Source of the DNA: Thermococcus zilligii AN1 | GTDB taxonomy: Archaea > Methanobacteriota_B > Thermococci > Thermococcales > Thermococcaceae | NCBI RefSeq assembly: GCF_000258515.1 | Contig: NZ_AJLF01000002.1 | Coordinates: 483,396 to 547,395, forward strand | DNA length: 64,000 bases | Direction: 5' to 3' | Part shown: piece by piece, positions 1 through 8,305 of the stretch | How the letters are laid out: each line of letters starts with the position of its first letter | Position numbering within the stretch: position 1 is the stretch's first letter | Notes under the pieces: generated by a model | What the model saw: only the letters and a program-made list of their open reading frames with translations | Told to the model about the DNA's origin: nothing | Database searches by the model: none | Position numbers and translations under genes: made by a program

Positions 1-1
1 A

Positions 2-214
2 ATCCTGGGCTCTTTTGCCTGGGTCGACCCGGGATGGGATGGGAACCTGACCCTCATGCTGTTCAACGCCTCTGACGAACCGGTTGAGCTCCGATACGGG
101 GAGAGATTCGTTCAGATAGCCTTTATCAGACTTGAAGAGCCCCCAAGAAGTCCATACCGGGGGAACTACCAGGGCAGCAGGGGGATAACGCTTTCCAAAA
201 GAAGACAAAAGTAA
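2..214 (+). CDS. dcd: dCTP deaminase / dUTPase family protein, C-terminal part (5' truncated by window)
   Basis: The window opens inside this gene; 70 codons and a TAA stop are visible in frame from base 2. The segment carries the family's trimeric beta-barrel strands (WVDPGWDGNLTLMLFN, VELRYGERFVQIAF) and ends with the glycine-rich tail YRGNYQGSRGITLS. In archaeal Dcd this tail closes over the deoxynucleotide triphosphate. The family converts dCTP to dUTP and often on to dUMP, for thymidylate synthesis and dUTP control. The catalytic residues lie upstream of the window, so deaminase and dUTPase cannot be told apart. It converges on the L12 gene, 8 nt away. Confidence 0.85.
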   Translation: MLGSFAWVDPGWDGNLTLMLFNASDEPVELRYGERFVQIAFIRLEEPPRSPYRGNYQGSRGITLSKRRQK

Positions 215-222
215 AAAGGAGT

Positions 223-546
223 TCAGCCGAAGAGGGCGCCGAGACCGGCGAGGGCCTCCTCTTCGTTGACCTCCTCTTTCTTTTCTTCCTCTTTCTTGGC
301 GGCCTCAGCGGCGCCGCCCGAGGCAGCGGCCGGAGCGGCAGCGGCAACGGCAACCGGGGCAGCGACCGGCATGGCGGCCTTCTGGATGACCTCGTCGATG
401 TTAACTCCCTCGAGAGCTGCCACGAGGGCCTTTATCCTTGCCTCGTCCGGGGTAACACCGGCGGCCTCAAGGACTTTCCTGAGGTTCCCCTCGTTTATCT
501 CCTTACCAGCGGCGTGGAGCAGCAGAGCGGCATACACATACTCCAT
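223..546 (-). CDS. rpl12: Ribosomal protein L12 (archaeal P1, stalk protein)
   Basis: Acidic ribosomal stalk protein of 107 residues. It has an N-terminal helical dimerisation domain ([19 protein letters not shown]), a long Ala/Pro hinge around residues 60-80, a Lys/Glu-rich linker and the tail [12 protein letters not shown] that recruits translation GTPases. The same tail ends L10 next door. The ATG at 546 is chosen because GGAGGTG sits 8 nt before it; an upstream TTG would lie on top of that site. Last gene of the L11-L1-L10-L12 series, and a TATA-like element just upstream suggests an extra promoter. Confidence 0.97.
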   Translation of the reverse strand: MEYVYAALLLHAAGKEINEGNLRKVLEAAGVTPDEARIKALVAALEGVNIDEVIQKAAMPVAAPVAVAAAAPAAASGGAAEAAKKEEEKKEEVNEEEALAGLGALFG

Positions 547-578
547 TTTTCGCACCTCCAATCATCTTCATCCTTTTC

Positions 579-588
579 TTTTTATATC
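579..588 (-). promoter_or_regulatory. Probable TATA element for L12
   Basis: Read on the minus strand, the L10-L12 spacer holds GATATAAAAAG. It lies about 35 nt before the L12 ATG, which would give a short leader just long enough for the GGAGGTG site. This would let the stalk protein, needed in several copies per ribosome, be made in excess of L10. Inferred from position and composition only. Confidence 0.5.
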
Positions 589-616
589 ATACGGTTAGGG
601 ATACGGGGAAAGGAAA

Positions 617-1636
617 TCAGCCGAAGAGCGCGCCCAGTCCAGCGAGCGCCTCCTCCTCGGAAGCTTCCTCCTTTTCCTCTTTCTCCTCAGCCTTCTCAAC
701 TTTCTCCTCTGCTGGCTGAGGAGCTGCAACGGCCACTTGTGCCTGAGCGTTTAAAAGCTCTTTGGTCTTCTCGTCAAGCAACTCCCCTGGCAGGTTCTGT
801 GCTATGAGCAGGGCTGCACGAAGGGCCCTGCCAAATATGTCCTCCACCGTCTCCTTGGTAACGTACCCAGCCTCGACTGCAACGTTCTTCGCTCCGAGGA
901 ATGCCTTCTGGATGATTGCCTCGATTGTCTGCTTGGTCGGGTAAGCCGTGTTGACGGACAGGTTGAAGGCATGCACGTAAGCCTGCTGGAGCATGTTGAT
1001 GTACTCGCTCGGGTCTATTGCGAGGACTCCCGGCGTGTAGACTATGCCGTCTTCATACACTGCGAGGAGGTTGAGCCCAACCTCAAGCGGCTCGATACCG
1101 AGGGCGTTGAGGATCCTTGCGAGCTGTTCGGTTATGACTCCACCCGCCTTAAGGACGGGGTAGTCATTCTGTATGGTGACCTTACCCTTTTCGATTCTCG
1201 CCGGAATCCCGAGGGCCTGCATCTCACCAACGAGAGGACCAGGTGCGATTGGAGTTGGCCCTCCAGGGATGACAACGTCTTTTGTAACGACGGCCCCCGG
1301 CTTGGCGGGTGCGGGGATTTTGCTCTCCTCAAGGAGCTTGTAAAGCTTGAATGGATTTATGTCGGTGGCGAGTATTGCGGCACCGCCCTGTATGTAGTCG
1401 GCGAGTTTTGCAAGCTCCGGCTTTCCGAGCTCCTGGGCGGCCCTCTTTATGGCGATCCCGATGAGGGTGTTCCTGCTCACGCGGATGATCGCTTTTCCGC
1501 GGAACTTGTCACGCATCTTGCTGAGCGGGTAAGCTGGGACGCCGGCCACGTCAACGAGCGCTATCACTGGGTAGCTCTTGATGATCCTGGTGAGCTCTTC
1601 AACTTCCTTCCTCTTCCACTCGGCTACGTGGGCCAT
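617..1636 (-). CDS. rplP0: Ribosomal protein L10 (archaeal P0, stalk base)
   Basis: Stalk-base protein of 339 residues, the size of archaeal P0. It has an N-terminal 23S rRNA-binding domain ([15 protein letters not shown]...; ISRNTL-like region near 55-60), the archaeal/eukaryal insertion domain in the middle, a helical spine that carries L12 dimers (about 220-310), and an acidic tail ending [12 protein letters not shown]. The ATG at 1636 is preferred over a GTG at 1645 because the GAGGTGA site is correctly spaced only for the former. The L1 stop is 5 nt upstream, so L1 and L10 are surely co-transcribed. Confidence 0.97.
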   Translation of the reverse strand: MAHVAEWKRKEVEELTRIIKSYPVIALVDVAGVPAYPLSKMRDKFRGKAIIRVSRNTLIGIAIKRAAQELGKPELAKLADYIQGGAAILATDINPFKLYKLLEESKIPAPAKPGAVVTKDVVIPGGPTPIAPGPLVGEMQALGIPARIEKGKVTIQNDYPVLKAGGVITEQLARILNALGIEPLEVGLNLLAVYEDGIVYTPGVLAIDPSEYINMLQQAYVHAFNLSVNTAYPTKQTIEAIIQKAFLGAKNVAVEAGYVTKETVEDIFGRALRAALLIAQNLPGELLDEKTKELLNAQAQVAVAAPQPAEEKVEKAEEKEEKEEASEEEALAGLGALFG

Positions 1637-1641
1637 TTCAC

Positions 1642-2292
1642 TCACCTCTCCACTTTCACGGCCGGGCCCATTGTCGTTTTGACGTACACTGACTTTATCT
1701 GGCTCTCCCCGCGCTCCAGCCTGTTGATGATTGCGTTGAGGACTGCTTCGGCGTTTTCAGCCAGCTTCTCGTCTTCCATGTCCTCGGTTCCTATCGGGGC
1801 ATGCACAACCGGGTTGTCTTTGAGCTGTATCCTGACGGTCTTCTTGAGCTTCTCTACTATGGGCTCGAGGTTTGTCATCGTTGGTGGAACGACCTGTGGC
1901 ATCTTGTTCCTTGGACCGAGGTACTTACCGAGGAGTTTACCGATCTTCGGCATCAAGGGAGCCGTCGCTATGAAGAAGTCGTACTCCTTCGCAATCTTTC
2001 TGGCCTTCCTTGGACTATTGGCGAGCTCCTCAAGTTGCTCCCCACTAAACACATCAAGCCCGAGCTTTTTAGCCGCCTCGGCAACGGCACCATCAGCGAT
2101 GACCGCGATTTTTTGCTCCTTCCCACGACCGTGGGGCAGCACAACCTCAAGCTTGAACCTGTTCTCAGGCTTCTTCAGGTCTATATCCTTGAGGTTGACT
2201 GCCATCTCGACGGTCTGTGTGAAGTTGCGCGGCTTAGCCCGGGCCTTCGCCTCCTTCACCGCTTCCACGAGTTTCTGCCTGTCGAAGGCCAC
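1642..2292 (-). CDS. rpl1: Ribosomal protein L1
   Basis: Complete 216-residue L1, which forms the mobile L1 stalk on 23S rRNA near the E site. Recognisable segments are the N-terminal [19 protein letters not shown] rRNA-binding strand, [13 protein letters not shown] and the C-terminal ...[11 protein letters not shown]. In other archaea L1 is an autogenous repressor that binds its own mRNA. Here it is separated from L11 by a 116-nt spacer with a good TATA element, so L1-L10 probably has its own promoter. Whether an L1-binding mRNA mimic exists near the start was not established. Confidence 0.97.
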   Translation of the reverse strand: MAFDRQKLVEAVKEAKARAKPRNFTQTVEMAVNLKDIDLKKPENRFKLEVVLPHGRGKEQKIAVIADGAVAEAAKKLGLDVFSGEQLEELANSPRKARKIAKEYDFFIATAPLMPKIGKLLGKYLGPRNKMPQVVPPTMTNLEPIVEKLKKTVRIQLKDNPVVHAPIGTEDMEDEKLAENAEAVLNAIINRLERGESQIKSVYVKTTMGPAVKVER

Positions 2293-2351
2293 TTTACAGC
2301 CCTCCTGTTTCTTTTCGTTCTCGATTTAAACCGTTAAACGAAGAACCAAAA

Positions 2352-2380
2352 ATGGCTTGAGCCATGTATTTTTAAAGTTT
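2352..2380 (-). promoter_or_regulatory. Promoter of the L1-L10 genes with a 6-2-6 inverted repeat
   Basis: On the minus strand ACTTTAAAAATAC (about 2367-2380) is a good archaeal TATA element, some 75-80 nt before the L1 ATG. Directly downstream lies the perfect inverted repeat ATGGCT-TG-AGCCAT (2352-2365), between the TATA box and the expected start of transcription. That is where archaeal repressors usually bind. The TATA call is a composition match; the operator role is inference. Confidence 0.5.
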
Positions 2381-2408
2381 TCCCCGAAATTATGTTGAAA
2401 AAGAGGCC

Positions 2409-2906
2409 TCACCCGGCCTCCCCAGCCTTGGCAAAGAGCTCATCGTAAACCCCTTCATCGATTTCCTTCTGAACTTCCCTTGGGTCCTTGCCCTCAACGG
2501 TAACGCCCATGCTCAGGGCAGTGCCTATGACTTCCTTGGCCGCGGCTTTGAGGCTTGCCGCGAGCATCTGTCCCCGCTTGGCCTTGGCTATCTTGATGAC
2601 CTGCTCCATTGTGAGGTTTCCGACTGGACTGCGAACGGGCTCGCCTGAACCCTTTGGAATTCCCAGTTCCTTCTTTATGAGCTGGCTGACCGGCGGGACA
2701 CCGACTTCAATTCTGAAGGTCTTCTTCTGCGGATCTTCAACGATGATCTTTACGGGAACCTGCATCCCCTCGAATTCCTTGGTCGCCTTGTTGATCTCAT
2801 CAACGACCTGCTTAACGTTGAGTCCGAGCGGACCGATAGCGGGACCGAGCGGGGGTCCGGGGGATGCTTTCCCACCCTCAACAAGCACTTCAACGACCTG
2901 TGGCAT
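2409..2906 (-). CDS. rpl11: Ribosomal protein L11
   Basis: 165-residue L11 of the GTPase-associated centre. It has the N-terminal proline-rich [16 protein letters not shown] motif (about 15-30), the two-domain arrangement, and a C-terminal rRNA-binding domain with KGSGEP and [12 protein letters not shown]. The ATG at 2906 follows GAGGTGA with 6 nt spacing; the codons upstream (M-R-K) are not needed. Sits 40 nt behind Spt5, which is the usual archaeal partner gene. Confidence 0.97.
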   Translation of the reverse strand: MPQVVEVLVEGGKASPGPPLGPAIGPLGLNVKQVVDEINKATKEFEGMQVPVKIIVEDPQKKTFRIEVGVPPVSQLIKKELGIPKGSGEPVRSPVGNLTMEQVIKIAKAKRGQMLAASLKAAAKEVIGTALSMGVTVEGKDPREVQKEIDEGVYDELFAKAGEAG

Positions 2907-2945
2907 TTTTCTCACCTCTTGCCGTTAAGTTGGTTATCATGTCCT

Positions 2946-3404
2946 TCAATCCTTTTGGTGTTTGCTTATAAGTCTAACGTATTCGCCCCTCACCGTGACC
3001 GGTATGGGGACTATGGCACCTATGAGCTCAACTACAATCTCGTCTTTGGTTTCGTCAACCCTGACAACCTTGGCTTTCTCCCCCTTGAACGGGCCGGAGA
3101 TGAGCTCAACTATGTCCCCTGGCTCAAAGCCACTGACGGCTGGCTTCTCTTCAAGGAAGTGCTCTATCTCGCTGAACTTGACCTCTCCGGGAAGGGTCCC
3201 TTTTGCGTGTCTTATCCCCTTTATGGCCTCGTCAACGGCGCTCTTGTTTGGCGCCTCGATGAATATGTACCCCTTAACCTTTGATGGAACCAGGATGGCG
3301 TAGATGGGCAGGTTGTGCGTTTTTACCTTGCTGTATATGAGCTTTGCAGTGGTTTCCTCCTGGCCCACGGTGATACGCACTGTGTAGATCTTTCCATCAC
3401 TCAT
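2946..3404 (-). CDS. spt5: Transcription elongation factor Spt5 (NusG homologue)
   Basis: 152-residue archaeal Spt5. Residues 1-85 form the NGN domain (starting [17 protein letters not shown]), which binds the RNA polymerase clamp together with Spt4. Residues about 90-150 form a KOW domain ([21 protein letters not shown]). It increases elongation processivity and links RNA polymerase to the ribosome. The ATG at 3404 follows GGTGG; a GTG three codons earlier overlaps that site. It lies between secE and L11, the conserved archaeal and bacterial arrangement. Confidence 0.96.
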   Translation of the reverse strand: MSDGKIYTVRITVGQEETTAKLIYSKVKTHNLPIYAILVPSKVKGYIFIEAPNKSAVDEAIKGIRHAKGTLPGEVKFSEIEHFLEEKPAVSGFEPGDIVELISGPFKGEKAKVVRVDETKDEIVVELIGAIVPIPVTVRGEYVRLISKHQKD

Positions 3405-3416
3405 CCCTACCACCGA

Positions 3417-3614
3417 TCAGAGGCCTTCTCCGCCAAGGATTAGGTAGCCGATTATGGTTATTATCAGCCCGATGATTCCTATAAGGATCATCCCGACTCC
3501 GGTTATCTTTGCCGCCATCTTGTACTCCTTCCAGCTTGGCTTTCTTGTGACCAGGAGGACCCTCTTTGACTCGGCCAGGAAGTTCTTAATCCTCTCAATG
3601 TACCCTTCGGCCAT
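3417..3614 (-). CDS. secE: Preprotein translocase subunit SecE (Sec61 gamma)
   Basis: Small 65-residue single-span subunit that clamps the SecY channel. It has an amphipathic surface helix (YIERIKNFLAESKRVLLVTRKPSWKEY) followed by one C-terminal membrane helix (about 38-60, GVGMILIGIIGLIITIIGYLIL), the archaeal and eukaryal SecE pattern. The ATG at 3614 is chosen over one eight codons earlier because GGGGTG lies 5-6 nt before it. The Spt5 start is 12 nt downstream of its stop. Confidence 0.95.
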   Translation of the reverse strand: MAEGYIERIKNFLAESKRVLLVTRKPSWKEYKMAAKITGVGMILIGIIGLIITIIGYLILGGEGL

Positions 3615-3699
3615 AATGAACACCCCGCGTATGACCAAACAGCGGTTTTTTTACTGACTTAGCCTAAGCTTCAAAAAGCAAATAAAAAGATAACGGTCG

Positions 3700-4833
3700 T
3701 CAGAACTCATCGACGCTCAGCTTTATGGCCCTTCTCTCTTCGCCCTCACGGATGGATGTGGATGGCTCTTCTTTTGAAACTGCGTACGGTGAGTTGACCC
3801 CGGTTACAACGAGTAAAATCCTTATCATCTTACCCAGCTCTTCATCCAGCTGGATTCCCCAGATGACCTGGGCCTCGGGGTCGAGCTTGCTGGTAACGAG
3901 CTCTATTATCTGCTGCGCCTCCTCAAGCCTGACGTCGCTCCCGCTGATGCTTATTAGGGCACCCTTGGCACCGCTGATGTCAACGTCAAGGAGCGGGCTG
4001 TTCAGGGCCTGCTGGGCGGCTTCAAGAGCGCGCTTTTCGCTGTCGCTCTCGCCGATACCGATCATGGCAACGCCGCCGTCCTTCATGACGGCCCTAACGT
4101 CGTTGAAGTCGAGGTTAACGAGACCTGGCTTGGTGATGAGCTCGGTGATGCCCTTGACGGCCTGAACGAGTATTTCGTCCGCCACTCTAAAGGCCATATG
4201 TATCGGCAGGTTTGGGGCAACCTCCATGAGCTTGTCGTTCGGGATGACTATGACGGTGTCGCTGGCCTTCCTGAGCCTCTCAAGGCCATACTCCGCGTTC
4301 TTTATCCTCCTTATTCCCTCGACTGTGAACGGTAGCGTTACAACCGAAACCGTGAGGGCGCCCATCTTCTTGGCTATCTCAGCTATAACAGGGGCGGCAC
4401 CGGTACCGGTCCCACCGCCGAGACCGCAGGTGACAAACACCATGTCAGCCCCTTCAAGGGCCTCTCTGATGTCCCTCTCGCTTTCCTTGGCGGCCTCTTC
4501 ACCCACCTTTGGGTTGTTTCCCGCGCCGAGGCCCCTGGTGAGTTCCCTTCCAAGAAGAATTTTCTTGTGGGCCCGTATCTTGAGAAGGTCCTGGGCGTCG
4601 GTGTTAGCGGCTATTATCTTTGCCCCCTGAATGCCAACCTCCATCATTCTGTTTATGGTGTTACAGCCGGCGCCGCCGACGCCGATGACGTATATCTTTG
4701 CCTGAATCTGCTCAAGAAGCTTTCTGAGTTCTTCGTCTATATCACTCTGCCCTGAAAACGAAGCCTCTGGAACTTTGGATCCCGCCGGACCCGAGGCGAC
4801 TTTATCCATGGCATTTTCAATCAGTTTCAACAT
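3700..4833 (-). CDS. ftsZ: Cell division GTPase FtsZ
   Basis: 377-residue tubulin-family GTPase that polymerises into the division ring. After a short variable N-terminus come [15 protein letters not shown] (about 48-62), the tubulin signature [10 protein letters not shown] (around residue 140) and the T7-loop region [11 protein letters not shown], whose acidic residues complete GTP hydrolysis in the filament. The C-terminal tail ends with a basic/acidic stretch. GGAGGG lies 8 nt before the ATG, with a second GGAGG touching it. First gene of the cluster, but an 85-nt spacer to secE makes co-transcription uncertain. Confidence 0.97.
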   Translation of the reverse strand: MLKLIENAMDKVASGPAGSKVPEASFSGQSDIDEELRKLLEQIQAKIYVIGVGGAGCNTINRMMEVGIQGAKIIAANTDAQDLLKIRAHKKILLGRELTRGLGAGNNPKVGEEAAKESERDIREALEGADMVFVTCGLGGGTGTGAAPVIAEIAKKMGALTVSVVTLPFTVEGIRRIKNAEYGLERLRKASDTVIVIPNDKLMEVAPNLPIHMAFRVADEILVQAVKGITELITKPGLVNLDFNDVRAVMKDGGVAMIGIGESDSEKRALEAAQQALNSPLLDVDISGAKGALISISGSDVRLEEAQQIIELVTSKLDPEAQVIWGIQLDEELGKMIRILLVVTGVNSPYAVSKEEPSTSIREGEERRAIKLSVDEF

Positions 4834-4865
4834 CCTCCGACCCTCCGGGGCAATTTAACACCTTT

Positions 4866-4893
4866 CTCAAACTTGAGTTGGAAGTATATAAAT
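4866..4893 (-). promoter_or_regulatory. ftsZ promoter (TATA plus short inverted repeat)
   Basis: On the minus strand CATTTATATACTT (TATA core 4885-4893) lies about 52 nt before the ftsZ start. Just downstream is the small inverted repeat CTCAA-GT-TTGAG (4866-4877), again between TATA and the expected start site. The TATA element is convincing; the repeat is only 5 bp per arm and could be chance. Confidence 0.55.
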
Positions 4894-4955
4894 GTTCGGA
4901 TATTCAAAGCTGGGGTATATTGATGTGGAACTCTTTAAACCTTTCGTCGTGGCCT

Positions 4956-5780
4956 TTAATCCCTGATGAACTCGAGTCCCAGCTCAGTGGCAAGTTCCTT
5001 TGCAATCCCTCTCGTGTCCCCGAGACTTCCCTTCCAGTCCACGTAGATTGCCTCAATCTTTCCGTGGTTTCGTTCGATTCCCTTCATTAAAACTTCTCTG
5101 CTCACGGGCTGAGCGTACTTTGGCAGTATGTGGCCGAAAGCCAGATCACTTTCAAGAGCCCTCTTAGTTTGTTTGGGTGCGTAATGACCCCCTCCCATTC
5201 CAAAGGCAAGTTTGAACTTCTTTTCTGCTCTTTCCACGTTGTTGATGACATAGGTTATCGTCTCTGCCAGTATCTCACCTGCCCTGTCGTTTACCCATTC
5301 CTCCTCGCTTGAGCCTATCTCTATGAACAGGCCCGGAACCTGGAGCTCGCTTGGCCCGTGGTGGGTCGCCTCGTAGCACACCGTCCAGCCAAGGTCATTC
5401 AGCTCGTTGAGCTTGAGAAGGGCGAGCTTCATGGCAACTGGGTGGGCAATGGCGAGGCTTTCGTCTTTCCCCCCATACACGGCCTTTCCCCAGTTTCCGG
5501 TAGCGTGGGTTGTCAAAGCCGGCATCTTGGTCTGGCTTGAATGTCTCGAGGCAAAGACTATAAGCTCCGGCCTTTCACCGAGTTGCTCCTCTATGGACAT
5601 ATCGAGGTTATCGTAGTAGATCATCTCGCCGTTGGTGGTCAGGATAACGTCTTCCCCCCTTCTGAAGATGGGGTTGCCGTCGAAAACGCCGTCCGTCTCC
5701 TTAAAGCCGAAGTGCTGGATGAGCTTGTCTTTTATGTTCATTGAGGCAAGGTCGACTTTCGTGGTCATTATAACCCTCAT
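4956..5780 (-). CDS. dtdA: D-aminoacyl-tRNA deacylase, archaeal/plant GEK1 type
   Basis: 274-residue zinc-dependent enzyme that frees tRNAs from D-amino acids and so protects translation. The protein has the family start [16 protein letters not shown], the Zn/active-site segment [23 protein letters not shown] (about 90-115), [11 protein letters not shown] (about 150-160), [10 protein letters not shown] and [10 protein letters not shown] (about 205). The annotated ATG (5780) follows GGATGA; an in-frame ATG at 5768 (MTTKVD) also has a GAGGGT site and cannot be excluded. Single gene with its own promoter. Confidence 0.95.
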   Translation of the reverse strand: MRVIMTTKVDLASMNIKDKLIQHFGFKETDGVFDGNPIFRRGEDVILTTNGEMIYYDNLDMSIEEQLGERPELIVFASRHSSQTKMPALTTHATGNWGKAVYGGKDESLAIAHPVAMKLALLKLNELNDLGWTVCYEATHHGPSELQVPGLFIEIGSSEEEWVNDRAGEILAETITYVINNVERAEKKFKLAFGMGGGHYAPKQTKRALESDLAFGHILPKYAQPVSREVLMKGIERNHGKIEAIYVDWKGSLGDTRGIAKELATELGLEFIRD

Positions 5781-5797
5781 CTTTCATCCCGGGCCCT

Positions 5798-5820
5798 GAT
5801 CGGGGCCGATCTTATAACGT
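5798..5820 (-). promoter_or_regulatory. dtdA promoter with a perfect 6-2-6 palindrome
   Basis: On the minus strand CGTTATAAG (5811-5819) is a TATA element about 35 nt before the dtdA ATG. Immediately downstream, sharing its last base, is GATCGG-CC-CCGATC (5798-5811), a perfect inverted repeat. The position matches that of the ATGGCT-TG-AGCCAT repeat before L1, though the sequence differs. Operator function is inference. Confidence 0.5.
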
Positions 5821-5842
5821 TTATCGGGAGAAAAACAGAAAG

Positions 5843-6757
5843 TCAGCTGATGGCCATGTTGATCACGGTCTCACCTATGTTCTCAAGGTACTCAAGGATC
5901 CTGCGGTAGCTCTCCCTTGCAGTTGACTTCTTAGAGTCCGTGCTTTGTATTATCTTCTTGAGCTCAAGCATAAGCCTGTCTATCGTCCTGAGGTCTCTGT
6001 CGTAGATCCTCTCCATGAAAGCGGTAAAGAACTCCCCGAGCCTGGAGTAATCCAGGACTTCGGGTTTTTCAGATATGCGGACTATGTGGTCACCGATCCG
6101 CTCAATGTTTCTGGCGATGAAGAGTATGCCTATGAGGTCAAAGTCCCTCCTGACGATGTCGCTATCCTCAGGGGATATCCCCCGGGACAGGAGCTTGTTG
6201 ACGGTCCTTATCGTGAGGAAGTAAAACCTATCGAGCTCGTTTTCGAGGTCGTTTAGATCCCGCAGTATCTCAGATTCCCCGGGGTTGTTCGCAAGCAGTT
6301 CGAGGTCCTCTATCATGGAGAGGACAATTGAGCGTATCCTGATCAGTATCTCCCTGAGGTTGACCCCCTTTTCGTCCAGGAGACTCTTCGCTATTATCCT
6401 ATGGGGCTCATCCAGGATTATCTCAATCCCGGGAAGGAGCTGAAGGACCTTCCTGATCTCAACCTTGTAGGAGGGCATCTCATCCAAAAACCGGATTTCC
6501 AGGGTGTTGTATCCCTGGATGTAGGCCGAGACGACGAGCCGAACGGCCATGTCCGGGGAGTACTCCTTCGATACCTCGAGCTCCTTTTTCTCACCCCCGC
6601 CTCGGGGCTCCTTGGGAAGTATAGTGATGCTCCCATCGGGGTTTATCACCAGTGGTACGATATCACCCTGCTTTAGATTGTTTTCCAGAACCCATTTTTT
6701 CGGCAGGGAAACTATGTACGAACTCCTGCCAGTAAATTGTATCCTGCGGAATTCCAT
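5843..6757 (-). CDS. AbrB-type DNA-binding / PhoU-domain regulator
   Basis: 304-residue protein. Residues 1-45 form a SpoVT/AbrB swapped-hairpin DNA-binding domain (MEFRRIQFTGRSSYIVSLPKKWVLENNLKQGD). A linker follows, then a PhoU-like helical bundle (about 100-300) with the typical SMIEDLELLA and RNIERIGDHIVRISE repeats. This fusion is a known archaeal phosphate-uptake regulator type. No pst or pit transporter lies nearby, so its target is unknown. The ATG at 6757 follows GGTGGTC by 5 nt; the open frame continues upstream but that part is not protein-like. A TATA-like ATCTATTTAACC lies about 40 nt upstream. Confidence 0.88.
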   Translation of the reverse strand: MEFRRIQFTGRSSYIVSLPKKWVLENNLKQGDIVPLVINPDGSITILPKEPRGGGEKKELEVSKEYSPDMAVRLVVSAYIQGYNTLEIRFLDEMPSYKVEIRKVLQLLPGIEIILDEPHRIIAKSLLDEKGVNLREILIRIRSIVLSMIEDLELLANNPGESEILRDLNDLENELDRFYFLTIRTVNKLLSRGISPEDSDIVRRDFDLIGILFIARNIERIGDHIVRISEKPEVLDYSRLGEFFTAFMERIYDRDLRTIDRLMLELKKIIQSTDSKKSTARESYRRILEYLENIGETVINMAIS

Positions 6758-6824
6758 ATTTTGACCACCGCTATATAGAAGCGGCACGAGGTTAAATAGA
6801 TTTCGGAAAATAAAGAGAACTATA

Positions 6825-7847
6825 TCAGCCGCTGGAACTTGAAACCGCGCAGGCTGTGGGGTTGAAGCCCAGGTTGAACTCCGCTGGATGCAGGAACTCG
6901 GCCATCTCTTCAACCGCGAGGGCTATCCTCGGACTCGGCCTCTGGTAAACGTTTGCGTCCTTTGCGGTGTAGACCCTTCCCTCCTTAACCGCAGTGGTCT
7001 GGGCCAGGAATGTGTCGCAGAGCTGGGTGGCATCTATTCCGGAGGTTGGCAGTAGCACTATAACCTCGGGGTCCCTCGCCAGTATCTCCTCCCTGCCGGG
7101 CTTTCCCCATCCGCTGATGTCATCAAAGATGTTCTTTCCCCCGGCAAGCCTTATGACGTCGTCCACGAAGGTGTCTTTGCCCGCAGTCCAGTATTCCCCG
7201 TTGTAAGCGCTTAGAAGGAAGAAAACCCTTGGCCTTGTAAGGTTCTTTACTTTCTCGGTGACGCGTGATATGTTGGCCTTCATTTCCTCTATTACCCTCA
7301 CAGCCTGCCCCTGTCTGTTGGTGATTTTTCCAAGAAGCTCAATCTGGTGATAGATGCCGTTTACGTCTTTCGGGTTCACCACCACTACCGGTGCTATCTT
7401 CTCAAGCTTCCCAAGTATGTCGAGCGAATAGGCATCCGCTATTATGAGGTCAGGTGAGAGGTTTGCAATGATCTCAACGTTGGCGTACTTTCCGTACCCT
7501 CCAACCCGTGTTATGTTCTCCACGGCCGGGGGCCAGTCATCCCACTGGGTCACCCCAACGAGTTTGCCCCCTGCCCCTATATAGAACAGCGTCTCGGTTA
7601 TGCTCGGGGCAAGTGACACTATTCTCTGCGGTTCTTTCGTGATCGTGACGGTCCTGTTCATATCGTCCTTAATTGTGAGTGGATAGGTCGTCTGGATTGC
7701 TGTCGTGGTAGTCGTGGTTGTTGTGGATGTCCCGCTCTGGCCTTGAGTGGTCTTGCCGGAATTTGGGGTGGTTCCCCCTATGCAACCCGCCGTAAAGACT
7801 GCTATAACCAGGATGGCCACTACTAAACCACGAAACACCTTTCTCAT
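6825..7847 (-). CDS. BtuF/FecB-type ABC transporter substrate-binding lipoprotein
   Basis: 340-residue surface-anchored binding protein. The signal peptide ends in the lipobox TAGC (Cys22), and a Thr-rich stretch (about 42-52) serves as a stalk. The periplasmic-binding fold of the cobalamin/iron-chelate family follows: RIVSLAPSITETLFYIGAGGKLVGVT (about 75-100), then SPDLIIADAYSLD and REEILARDPEVIVLLP. It would capture a corrinoid or metal chelate. No permease or ATPase gene lies beside it, so it must work with components encoded elsewhere. The start at 7847 is preferred over 7853 because GGTGAT is 5 nt before it. A B12-dependent reductase is encoded at 53-57 kb. Confidence 0.85.
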   Translation of the reverse strand: MRKVFRGLVVAILVIAVFTAGCIGGTTPNSGKTTQGQSGTSTTTTTTTTAIQTTYPLTIKDDMNRTVTITKEPQRIVSLAPSITETLFYIGAGGKLVGVTQWDDWPPAVENITRVGGYGKYANVEIIANLSPDLIIADAYSLDILGKLEKIAPVVVVNPKDVNGIYHQIELLGKITNRQGQAVRVIEEMKANISRVTEKVKNLTRPRVFFLLSAYNGEYWTAGKDTFVDDVIRLAGGKNIFDDISGWGKPGREEILARDPEVIVLLPTSGIDATQLCDTFLAQTTAVKEGRVYTAKDANVYQRPSPRIALAVEEMAEFLHPAEFNLGFNPTACAVSSSSG

Positions 7848-7946
7848 TCCCATCACCCGATGGATTATTTGTCCAGCAGAAGGGTGGGTAGAAGGTATAT
7901 AAGGCTTTTGGACAAAATCTCCAGCTACAGAAAACACTGGGTTGCT

Positions 7947-7956
7947 TTCGATCGAA
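7947..7956. promoter_or_regulatory. TTCGATCGAA palindrome upstream of the binding-protein gene
   Basis: Perfect 10-bp palindrome in the short spacer between tRNA-Pro and the binding-protein gene, about 50 nt upstream of that gene's TATA element (GCCTTATATACC, about 7892-7903). The identical 10-mer occurs inside a longer palindrome in the gcvT promoter at 41101-41114. I noticed it nowhere else in the window. Function inferred from position and recurrence. Confidence 0.35.
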
Positions 7957-7967
7957 GGAGAACAGGC

Positions 7968-8045
<78 letters not shown>

Positions 8046-8070
8046 AAATCCGTATAGCCCTCACGGGGCG

Positions 8071-8084
8071 GGCTTATAAATTTT
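8071..8084 (-). promoter_or_regulatory. tRNA-Pro promoter
   Basis: AAAATTTATAAGCC on the minus strand, centred about 32 nt before the first base of tRNA-Pro. This is the spacing expected for TBP/TFB-driven transcription starting at or just before the tRNA 5' end. Confidence 0.75.
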
Positions 8085-8138
8085 GTGGTGGATGGTGAGC
8101 GGTGAAGGCAACTATCGATTTAAAACTGCAGAAATGAA

Positions 8139-8216
8139 TGGTGGACCGGGCGGGATTTGAACCCGCGGCCTCCGCCTTGCGAGGGCGGCGCTCATACCAG
8201 GCTGAGCTACCGGCCC
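8139..8216 (-). tRNA. tRNA-Ala (anticodon CGC)
   Basis: 78-nt tRNA with acceptor GGGCCGG/CCGGTCC, anticodon stem CCGCC/GGCGG around CTCGCAA (anticodon CGC), T loop GTTCAAATC and an encoded CCA. The acceptor contains the G3-U70 wobble pair that alanyl-tRNA synthetase recognises, which confirms the identity independently of the anticodon. It decodes GCG. Confidence 0.97.
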
Positions 8217-8244
8217 GCACCCGGTATTAGTGAACCCTGTGGAG

Positions 8245-8256
8245 GTTTAAAAAGTT
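8245..8256 (-). promoter_or_regulatory. tRNA-Ala promoter
   Basis: AACTTTTTAAAC on the minus strand, centred about 34 nt before tRNA-Ala. The element is nearly identical to the one before the tRNA-Glu/tRNA-Ile pair (43524-43536), consistent with a strong tRNA promoter type in this genome. Confidence 0.75.
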
Positions 8257-8305
8257 TTGGTATCCGCCGGCACCACCTAAAAATTGAGAGGGGGATGAAG
8301 TTTCC

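Noticed and set aside
971..2329. Long plus-strand open frame (452 codons) opposite L10 and L1
   Set aside because: It spans two certain ribosomal protein genes, has no RBS or family match, and reflects the high-GC codon pattern of the real genes.
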